Origin: Oncomelania hupensis
Lineage: Eukaryota; Mollusca; Gastropoda; Littorinimorpha; Pomatiopsidae
Assembly (NCBI GenBank): GCA_036898135.1
Contig: CM072526.1
Coordinates: 8,368,187 to 8,432,186, forward strand
Direction of reading: 5' to 3'
DNA length: 64,000 nt
Part shown: positions 55,630 through 64,000 of the stretch, one piece after another
Layout of the letters: every line of letters begins with the position of its first letter
How positions within the stretch are numbered: the first letter of the stretch is position 1
The notes under the pieces: generated by a model
Databases searched by the model: none
What the model was told of the DNA's origin: nothing
The model's input: only the letters and a program-made list of their open reading frames with translations
Translations under genes and position numbers: made by a program

Positions 55630-55800
55630 TGCAATCTGTGGCAAGACCACAGTGTTTGTAACACATCACACCCCTACCAATAGGGTCAGAGCAGACGTCA
55701 GGCGGCAGATCAGCACAGGTCATGCCATGACCCAGGCCGTCAAAACAAGTACCAGAAGGTTGGGGCTGAATGGGAGGATTCGTCAAAGTCGGGTCAGCAG
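55630..55800 (-). CDS. ShKT gene exon 1 (first seen): class A module, variant
   Basis: 171 nt, acceptor tcgatgacag, donor A|GTAAGTT, phase 1-1, so earlier exons must exist. A Pro/Gln/Thr linker of about 18 residues precedes CFDGLGHGMTC. The spacing is x9-x7-x9-x3-x5: one extra residue before Cys3 and three before Cys6, so the usual CxxxCxxC end becomes CYKHCGLATDC. It is the most divergent class A unit; six cysteines are kept. Confidence 0.82.
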
Positions 55801-56389
55801 CTGTCATCGACACAAAACACAGTTATTAAAGCAACATTGAGAGGAAGCCCAAACTAAGAAGACTGGATCCAGGAACGAGGATGATACAATGTCCACTTGC
55901 AAAGCGCAGCATCATCCAGGCTAGAAGCATGCTCAAGGCGCACCAAAATAGATGACGTGCACATAAACAACGGAGGATGTGAAGGTATGGCAGGCTTGGG
56001 CCAAAAATACTAATTAGTAAGGTCCCAAGTGTCATAAACACATAGCGGTTGAGACATGGCTGTGTGCTCTAGATTATTGTCTGGAATTGCCCGATAGGTT
56101 GCACGCCTAATCATCGACTTTCCATTTGGGTTTGTGTTGGTACCAACTAAGCCTAACCGACTAACCCTATCCATTAGCCTTGCAACATGCACAGCCAATA
56201 CAAAACTGGCAGGACCCAAACGCCCGTCGCTAGCATAGTAGAAATTGTGGTGTACATCAACAACACAATAGTCGTAGATTTTTTTTAACTTCATAGATGA
56301 ATACCATAACGGTTCTCTTTATTTCACAAATTTGGACTCGTAAATAAAAAAAACACACAAAAACCACCAAAAAACTACAAGGGCAAAGC
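55801..56389. other. Upstream intron sequence, unassigned
   Basis: No exon, RNA or repeat recognised. Minus frames at 55826-56294 lack motifs. Confidence 0.35.
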
Positions 56390-57570
56390 CCAGAGAAGTC
56401 ACATGCTCCTTATGAACTTTGTGATATTTAACAGGAAAATGAGTGCCTTCCCCTCTCTCCTCCCCCTCCCTCTCCAACTTTCCACCCTCACCCCCCCTCC
56501 ACTCCCTCACCCCCCCAAAAAAAAAAAAATGAAGAGGTGGCATTTAAATGCAACGTAATACTGAATCTGATCTTTCTATGCTTTTGACCTTGAGATGAAC
56601 TTGACCTTCGGCTACAAATACACTCATGTACGATCAAATAAACTACAGCAAAAGTTGTAATATGCTTTTAAAAAAAAAGGTACCCTGGGTTGACCTTGAC
56701 ATTCAGTGACTTTGACCTTGGGATGATCTTGACCTTCACGTGACCTCTCAAACTTATGTATGATTAAATAACCCAATGTTATTGCATACTATGAGTTAAA
56801 TATACAACCATTCCACTGTACGATGAATTAATTTGTTTAAATGTTTTTACAAGACCTAAGACGACCTTGACCTTCAAGATCAACGCAAAATCGGAACAAG
56901 TATGAAAGATCAGTCTATCTTCTCTAAATACAACAAGTTTGGACATGATAAATCTTATAGTTTAGGGTCAAGGTCACTTCCAACTACATAATATACTAAC
57001 CGACTTTGGACAGCTGCAATGATCTTGACCTTGAGAGTGAGGTTGACCCAATTTGCGTAGTATGTATATCTTATTAATATCTATCATGCCTCAAACAATC
57101 ATAAATTCAATGTTAATAACTTAGAAAAAAGTAACATTTTGTGAAAATTTTTCATTTTTTTGGATAACACTTGTTGACTCTGTGATCTTGACCTTGAAGT
57201 GAAGTCATTCATTACCTGATTATTTATGAGGCCACGTGGATATACACCATCTTCCCCAGTTTGGTTGTGATAGTTAAAATAGGTCCTGAGATATTAATCC
57301 ACTTGCAAGTATTGTACAGACGGCGGACACTGGACGACGGGCAGACAGACGGATGGACAAAATGCTGCTTTTTGTTTTTCTTTAAAATTTAGGACTCATC
57401 TCGCATAGATTTGCAAAAATCTGGAGAAAAAAATATTGCCCTGTGGAATAGGATAGGATATAATGGGATAGGATAGGATATGATATGATAGGATAGGATA
57501 GGAGGAAAAGTTGGGAGTGAGAGGAAAGGGGAAGAGGGTTGAGTACATTGACTGACACTGCTATGCATGC
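56390..57570 (+). repeat. Dispersed repeat R1, nearly full
   Basis: From ggcaaagcccagagaagtca and catgctccttatgaac through several gaccttgaccttcaag blocks to gacggcggacactgg, gactcatctcgcatagattt and tgctatgcatgcaagtc. A (GGATA)n run at 57444-57503 interrupts its end, probably the tail of another very short LINE insertion. Confidence 0.8.
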
Positions 57571-57770
57571 AAGTCCAAACTAAACAATGAATAGCATGGT
57601 AACCACTGGTCGTGGGTTAGTGACCGTTAATAACCAAAAGTGGGCTATAGACTATTATTGAGTGAGCCATCTAAACTATGCTATGCTACACTAATTAAAA
57701 TGTGGCACATGACGTCCTGACACGCACAATCTTGTCTCCTTTCAGTGTTTAAATCACAAATTAAAATGTT
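57571..57770. other. Unassigned sequence
   Basis: Nothing recognised. Confidence 0.3.
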
Positions 57771-58056
57771 ATCCCTAAATTTATTATTAATAAGCATACT
57801 TACCATGACTCAAAATGCAATGTTATTGGCGTTGCTAGGTGAGTGCCCCTCAAAGCGGAAGCTGATACAAAACAAAACCATCATAGAGTTGCTTCCCCTG
57901 CACTAACTTACCTCGTGCATCCCGTGCTACAACACACGTATAAAACGCTCATGGAAAAGCCGCACACTTCAGTCCTTATTTGGAACTGCGGGGAGGAGGG
58001 AGGGAAATAAAATTGAGTCATGGTAAGTATGCTTATTAATAATAAATTTAGGGATA
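57771..58056. repeat. 43-bp perfect inverted repeat around a 200-bp loop
   Basis: The arm 57771-57813 (atccctaaatttattattaa ... tgactcaa) is the exact reverse complement of 58014-58056. A further direct copy of accatgactcaaaatgca occurs at 57803-57820 and 58086-58103. It could be the ends of a 286-bp MITE-like element, or a hairpin-forming relic. Flanking duplication not found. Confidence 0.65.
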
Positions 58057-58439
58057 AAATTTTAATATTAATGTCACATACTATACCATGACTCAAAATG
58101 CAGAGTAGTATAACCTTTGAGGGAAAGTTGTACAAGGGAGTAAGATAGTGGTAAGGGATGATTAAAAATTGCTTAGCCTGGCTTGGATACAATAGTGAGT
58201 CAGATGTAGAAGTGTTAGTATAACATTGGCACGTGCGATACACATTCGCCTGGTCAGCAATTACTGGCCGGCAAAGTTTATAGTTTGCATGGTCAGACAA
58301 TGACGCATACACATGGGCATGCATCCTTTGTGTGCAAGAGCGTGATCAGTCTGACCACGTGATAAGTATTCGGGTGCGGTCAGTCACGTGGCAATGACGT
58401 AGGAATTAAGGCATGACCTTATGTAGAGGGAGGCATCTT

Positions 58440-58600
58440 AACAAAGTTGTACTATAAAACCCAGGAGGGACAAAGGAATCTTTCTCTTATCTTCCTCCTT
58501 CTGCCAGACTTCAGACAGCACTCTGTTGCTGCAGGGGTTCCAGACCTCTCTTCTGTATAGAATGCTAGAGCTTAGGGCGGTCAGTATATAACATGTAGTG
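58440..58600 (+). promoter_or_regulatory. Promoter-like stretch, unknown element
   Basis: TATAAA at 58453-58458, preceded by gaccacgtgataagt, gtcacgtggcaatgacgtag (E-box and CRE-like) and followed by the pyrimidine-rich tctttctcttatcttcctcc. No open frame follows, so it may belong to a solo LTR or a dead element rather than a gene. Confidence 0.35.
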
Positions 58601-59224
58601 AGTTTAGTGTAAAGAGACTGCGGGCTCTCTTCTCTTGTGCATAATGTGTCAGGATGTGTGTAGGATGTTTACTACAAAGCTTGGTGGCTTGCATTTAGTA
58701 GTTGTTTAATTGGTGATTTTGTTATTTAGAGGCAAAAGTGAGTTTGAAAGTTAGTCAGTAAATGAGCTGATAAATAAGTTAGGGTTGGTCGGTTCTAAGG
58801 GTGTGTGCATAGCATAGACTGCTGTTTTAGTCTATTACTGTTAGTATAGGGTGAAAGTTCGTGTTTTCAATGGAGGAAAGAAGGGCGAAAGAAACTGAAA
58901 AGATGCGGTAAGAAACAATGAATTTACTTGACTATTATTTGCATTGTTAGTTAGAATATATGTGCATGCGAGTTTTATGTTTCTTGGTTGACATGTATTA
59001 GTTAGATTATTAAAATTGTATAAAATGGAGACAAGCTGTAGTTTATTGTGATTTATTTGAGCGCGTGGCAAACCCTTTTTGAACGGCAGTGAGACTGATT
59101 CTATTTTGTATGTCTTGTATATTATAATTTGGTTTGTCATGCCCGATCCCCGTACAAGTAGAAAATTAAGTTAGTTAGATTCAACTCTCACATAGATAAC
59201 GCAAAATAGGGACGCGTTACAGTA
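58601..59224. other. Unassigned AT-rich sequence
   Basis: No gene or named repeat. Immediately downstream (in LINE orientation) of the LINE tail at 59231. Confidence 0.3.
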
Positions 59225-59504
59225 GCACGAAATACAATACAATACAAGAATAGTGCTTTAGGTCCAGCGGACTCCTCCGAGCCAAATCAGGACCAGAGAG
59301 ACGTTATCTTAAAATATTATAAAATGATTCAAATCTTAAAAAACAAGCCTGTTATTCTTAAGTACACAAACAAACTTTCACATGACACCTCTTTAAGAGT
59401 CTTCTTTAAAACTGATGCATTAAAAATATATTCTTTCTTCAATCAAATCACTAAATTCAGTCTTATCAATAAAATCCAAACTAAACAAAACATGTCGATA
59501 CGAT

Positions 59505-62408
59505 TTATATGCGATAAAACAAACCAACATCATGTAAAAATTGAAACAGATGTTGACCATTACATAGTTTAAAAATCTCTTTGAAAGGTATGGAACCAAA
59601 ATAGGTTTCTCTTTCCTCTATCAGATCAGCACACTCAGACATAAAATGGCGAACGGAAAAGGATTGATCACATGCAAAGCACCATGGTGGTTCTTCTCCT
59701 TTTAAAAGGAAACTGTGGGTGACATAAGTATGCCCAATATGAAGGCGAGATAACACTGTTTCTTCTTTGCGAGTGGATGCAAAGTTAGGCAAAGAAGTGG
59801 ACAAATCGGGAAGAATTTGAAATAATTTGTTGTTGACATGGTTAGACCAGTCAGTCTGCCACAATCGTTTACAATAAGATCCAGTCATACAACGTAGGTC
59901 AGAGTAAGGCACAAACTGGAAAATCTCTGGAGGGAAATCGAGATGCAGAGCATCTTTAGCCGCCCTGTCTACTGCAATATTGCCGCGGATGCCCATGTGA
60001 CCAGGGACCCACATAAAAACTATCTTTTTACCCTCAGAAACAAGTTGTGTATGGAGGTCATGGATCTCTGCCAGAAAAGGGTGTGATATCTTTCTCGTGG
60101 AAAGAGCCTGAAGTGCTGACAATGAATCAGACATGATTAAAAATGAGGTTCTTTTGGATTGATAGACTTGTTTCAGAGCTAAATGAATTGCCTTGAGCTC
60201 AGCTGTATAAACAGAACAAAAATCAGGTAAACGCTGTTGCAAAGGCTGGTCTAAGTGTCTCCCAGAGACTGACGCAGCAGCAACTGAATCTCCTTTCTTT
60301 GACCCGTCTGTAAAAAGTTGTTCATATCCAGGGTATAAAGCACACTGTTCTAAATAAAGTTGGTTATATATGGTTTCGGATGTAGTGTTTTTAAGGAAAG
60401 CGGACAACTGCCAATTAATGTTTGGGATACATAATTTCCATGGGGGAGCTTCAGTCCGAAGTTCATCGTCGTTGATGGAAGCAACATCAATGCCTGCTTT
60501 TTCCAGATGAGCTTGCATTCTGATGCCAAACGGAGGAATTGTGTTAGGTTTGGCTTCAAATTTCTGAACAAAATCTGGGTTGAAAACACAGTCATAAGCA
60601 GGGTTCATAGGATCAGTTTTTAATTTTAAATAGTAATTCATTGACAATTTTGTACGTCTCAGCTCCAGCGGGGGTTCGTTAGCTTCCACGTAAAGGCTTT
60701 CACAAGGGGAAGTGCGAAACGCACCCAAAGCAATGCGTAGTGCCTGATGGGCAACTGGATCTAGCATCTTAAGATAAGATTTTCTAGCAGAACCATAAAC
60801 AATGCAACCATAGTCTAACTTGGATCTAATTAAAGAACGATATAACAGCAATAAAGTTTTCTTGTCAGCACCCCAGTCTGTACCACTGATAACCTTGAGC
60901 AAATTGCAGGCCTGTTGACATTTAGTTTTCAAAATTTTCAGATGAGGAATGAAAGATAGCTTTTGATCAAAAATAACACCCAAAAATTTGACTTGTTGGA
61001 CCGCCTTTATTGGAGTTTTATTGAGGAGAATAGTAGGGTCTTGGATAATTCCCCGGTGCTGGGAAAAGTGAATACATTCAGTTTTTGCTTCAGAAAATTT
61101 AAAACCATTTTGTAAAACCCAGTCTTCAACGGCCTTGACACATAACTGTAGCTGACGTTCTGCAGATGCCAAAGTTTTACCTTTGGCAACTAACGCAAAA
61201 TCGTCAACAAACAAAGAATTGTCAATTCCCCGTTTAACGGAACGAACAATATTATTTATTTTAATATTAAACAGCAAGGGAGACAAGATGCTACCCTGAG
61301 GCACTCCCATCTCCTGTTCCCTCATATCTGACAAAGATCCCCCAACCTTAACCTGAAAGAGTCTGTCCATTAGAAAATTGGATATAAACAGAGGTAAATG
61401 TCCCTTCAAACCCATTTCTTGTAAATCTGAAAGAATGCCATATTTCCATGTGGTATCATAAGCTTTTTCCAAATCAAACATGATGGCAACGACATGTTCA
61501 CCCTGGACGAACGCGTTACGGATAAAAGTTTCCAGTCGTACCAGGTGGTCAACAGTACTTCGACCACTTCTAAAGCCACACTGAGTGTTGGATAAAATAT
61601 TATTTGTTTCTAGATACCACAGTAAGCGAGAATAAACCATTCTTTCTAGCGTCTTGCATAAGCAAGACGTTAAGGCTATTGGTCTATAGTTTGTCGGGTT
61701 AGTATGGTCTTTGCCAGGTTTAGGGATGGGTACAATAATGGCCTTTCTCCAGGAGGGAGGAAAGGTGCCAGTGATCCAGAGCTGATTGAAGATGTCCAGC
61801 AGTTGAGACCGTGAGTACCTTGTTAAATGTCTGAGAAATTGATAATGTACATCATCCGGTCCAACTGCTGAATCTGCACTTTTGTTAATTGCATCATCAA
61901 GTTCGACTAATGAAAACGGAATGTTGTAATCTTCAGAATTATCGGAGATAAAATGTAACTGTTGTTTTTCTTTACGGGTTTTAACTGTTTGAAAAGGGAC
62001 AGAATAATTTTCAGAGGAAGAATTTGCAGCAAAAGAAGAAGCCAAAAGATCAGCTACTAATTTTTTATCTCCGATTACGTCACCCTGCACAGTAAGGCAT
62101 GGGCTCACCTGTTTGTTACTTCTATTTTTGAGTTTGCGGACTACTTTCCACACCTTCGACAGTTTCGCTTTCGAATTAAGCGTGGAGCAGAAACCTCTCC
62201 ACGATTCTCTTCTCTTTCGTTTGAAGAGCTGTCGGCATTGCGCTCGCAAACGTTGGTGGTTTTGTTTATTTTCAGTGCTTGGGTGTAAAAACATAGTTCT
62301 TAAGGCTTTTTTTACGAGCTTGCTGAAGTTTTCTACATTCATCGTCAAACCAGGGTTTTTTAAGTGTGTGAGGGTTTGACAAAGTTTGTGGAATGGACTC
62401 CTTGGCAC
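59505..62408 (-). pseudogene. LINE ORF2: RT and RNase H part
   Basis: Open for 967 codons. RT blocks: NYRPIALTSCLCKTLER, CGFRSGRSTVDHLVRLE, MFDLEKAYDTTW, GVPQGSILSPLLFNIKIN and FVDDFALVA (F-V-D-D box), then VKFLGVIFD. RNase H with all four acidic positions visible: FTDGSKKGD, YTAELKAI, IMSDSLSAL and AVDRAAKDAL. The C-terminus carries a CCHC-like knuckle in PPWCFACDQSFSVRHFMSEC. It would perform target-primed reverse transcription. The true in-frame start is in the endonuclease frame upstream; the junction is a frameshift near 62285, so the first residues of this frame are not native. Confidence 0.88.
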
Positions 62409-63192
62409 TATTAATAACTATGTCAGTGTAAAGCTGGATTGGATCTATGGCATTTGAAAATTCTTGTTTCTTAGCACGTAACTGGACCTCAGACAGGTTA
62501 GAAAACAGACTCCAGTTAGCTTGTTTCAGTTTCCACCTGCCATGAGTTTGCTCAAGGTTGTCTGAATCATGTTTTAATAAAACCGGAAAATGGTCGCTGC
62601 CATGGAGATCTTCTAAAACTGTCCATTTAAAATCCAAAAGTAACGAGGGATCACAGATTGATATATCAATGTGGGACAAAGAAGCAGTTCTTGAACAGGA
62701 AAAAGTTGGAGCACCTTCGTTCAAAGTTACTAGATTTAACGAGTCTAAAATGTCTTCAATTATTTTCCCCTGAGAATCGGTACGATCGCTACCCCACAGG
62801 GGAGAGCGGCCATTAAAATCACCCAACAACAAAAAAGGGGTAGGTAACTGTTGGACCAAATTCTCAAGTTCACTTTTAGTTACATTTATTGATGGTGTCA
62901 AATATAGAGAACAAACTGTGAGGGATTTAAAAAGAGATACTCTAGCTGCAACTGCTGGTAAACTTGTATTAAGTAAAATTGGATTAAATGGGACATTTCT
63001 ATGGATAAAGAGTGAAACGCCTCTAGAAGATAAACAATCTAGAGAGGAATAACCAGTAATATCTATAGGATGTTTTTCTGACAGGAGAGTTTCCTGAAGG
63101 GCCAACACTTCAGGTCGATGCTCTGTCAGCAGACAGCAGAGCTCCTCATAATTTGCCCTTATCCCTCAGATGTTCCATTGTAAAATGGACAT
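62272..63192 (-). pseudogene. LINE ORF2: start and APE endonuclease part
   Basis: The probable ORF2 ATG is at 63192-63190 (reads MSILQWNI), with an in-frame TGA at 63168-63166 where an Arg codon is usual (QWN-I-R-G). From 63108 the frame is open: LALQETLL (catalytic Glu), FLLLGDFNGRSPLWGS, SHIDISICD and LHGSDHFPVLL (Asp-His). It ends KPWFDDECRKLQQARKKSLK, then runs into a stop because of the frameshift near 62285. Confidence 0.82.
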
Positions 63193-63239
63193 AAAAAAGA
63201 AGTAAAAGAATGCTAAAATTTTCATCTCCGAGAGCACAA

Positions 63240-64000
63240 TTACGTCTCTTTATCGTTTGGACCCTCGTCCATCTCTTCATGTTCCATCAACCCCCCGAAA
63301 CGGTTCTCCGTTTCGAGAGGCTGATGGGGCTTGGAAGAAAGGGGTCCGGGCCTTTGATTTTTTGTCAAAGCCCCGGAACCCGAACTGCCAACGGACTTCC
63401 TCCCCTTCTCCCCAGCACCAGATTTTATATCTTCCCTCTCCCCTTCACCCCTGCCAATCTTTCCCTCTCCTCCTCTGGCGCTCTTCTGCTGGGTAACTAG
63501 AATTTTAGTCGCCCCAGCAACTACCCGGTCGCTAAAACCGGTCGTTGCTGGTGCGGTGGCATGAGGCATAACCTCCTTCGCGGCAGGAGTGACGGCTTTT
63601 GGCACGGCCGTCTGCGCGCTTGGAGTGACGGTTTTTAACGTGACCGTCTGCACGTTCTCCAATGTGTTCAATGGGGCTGGAGAGACCCCCCCTCTGACTA
63701 AACGTTGTGAGCATTTTCACGAGGCTATCCATACGCTTGCATAACGCTTCCAAGATCTGACTCATCTTATTCATACAGGTTTCCATCGCCCGATGTGTAG
63801 TAGACTCCACAAGAGGCGTGGAACCTGCCACCGACGCAAAGGATCTTTCTAAAGGCATGGGTCTCTTATCCAGCACTTTCTTTCTGGCGTCCCCGAAGGA
63901 GCACCCCTCAGTGGCCCGTATCTTTTGTATTTCAAGCTCCAACTGCCACTGAGGGCAGTCCTTGGAGCTGGAAGAGTGCTGCCCCGCGCAATTCACACAG
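63240..64000 (-). pseudogene. LINE ORF1 (C-terminal half, partial)
   Basis: Enters from the right edge with a Cys/His knuckle (CVNCAGQHSSSSKDC), then a helical charged segment (LELEIQKIRATEGCSF, DARKKVLD), a middle part with a probable coiled coil (ILEALCKRMDSLVKML), a frameshift around 63535-63670, and an Ala/Thr/Lys-rich C-terminus ending NRFGGLMEHEEMDE and TAA-type stop at 63240. Knuckle-type ORF1 proteins bind LINE RNA. The N-terminus is outside the window. Confidence 0.75.

Larger units (their letters stand above)
59225..64000 (-). mobile_element. I-like LINE, nearly complete (5' end outside window)
   Basis: Minus-strand non-LTR retrotransposon with ORF1 (knuckle protein), a 47-bp gap, ORF2 (endonuclease, RT, RNase H), a 3' UTR with ggtccagcggactcctccga and a (TGTAT)n tail at 59231-59246. 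It carries one frameshift in ORF1, and one TGA and one frameshift in ORF2, so it is a recently dead copy. RT, endonuclease and RNase H motifs are otherwise intact. Confidence 0.88.

Overview
The window is animal nuclear DNA, most likely from a lophotrochozoan and probably a gastropod mollusc. The evidence is GT-AG introns, several non-LTR retrotransposon families, tRNA- and 5S-derived SINEs, very long minisatellites, and dispersed repeats rich in TGACCTTGACCTT and GGACGGACGGAC that resemble mollusc repeats. The species call is inference. No bacterial-type gene was seen.

One host gene can be supported. It lies on the minus strand and covers almost the whole window (55800 down to 1339). Twelve small exons add up to 1,959 nt (653 codons), and every exon starts and ends in phase 1. 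Eleven encode one six-cysteine ShKT-type module each behind a short Thr/Pro/Gln linker; the twelfth is a Thr/Pro-rich linker. The modules form two classes. Class A has C-Y-D-R-V-G and C-P-K-H-C, with nine residues between Cys3 and Cys4. Class B has a C-[VI]-[DN]-N start, with seven residues there. From 5' to 3' they alternate A-B-A-B-A-B-A-B-A, followed by two divergent modules and the linker exon. This looks like a secreted or surface multi-ShKT protein grown by repeated duplication of an A-B exon pair. The signal-peptide exon and the terminal exon lie outside the window or were not recognised.

The introns are filled with mobile and tandem DNA. 1-3 kb: dispersed repeats and a tRNA SINE. 3.8-9.6 kb: a very young gag-only BEL/Pao-like LTR element (1,074-bp LTRs with no difference seen, 5-bp target duplication, intact 1,052-codon ORF). 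9.6-14.4 kb: a tRNA/5S chimeric SINE with a perfect target duplication, LINE fragments and dispersed repeat R1. 15-36 kb: minisatellites with units of 45, 60, 18, 73, 34, 19, 38, 48, 51 and 47 bp, some touching exon borders. 36.7-43 kb: LINE remnants and a CR1/L2-like element with endonuclease and RT. 44-46 kb: a truncated LINE inserted in R1. 48-55.5 kb: nested LINE fragments of at least four kinds. 56-59 kb: R1, a long perfect inverted repeat and a promoter-like stretch. 59.2-64 kb: a nearly complete I-like LINE (ORF1, endonuclease, RT, RNase H) running off the right edge.

The most notable items are the alternating two-class ShKT exon array with a ghost B-exon border at 30.3 kb, the minisatellite that has copied the intronic half of a splice donor (35.2-36.2 kb), two different minisatellites seeded at the same spot of one dispersed repeat, and pentanucleotide tails on several distinct LINE families. 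All calls were made by eye from the sequence. No alignment, splice scoring or database search was run.
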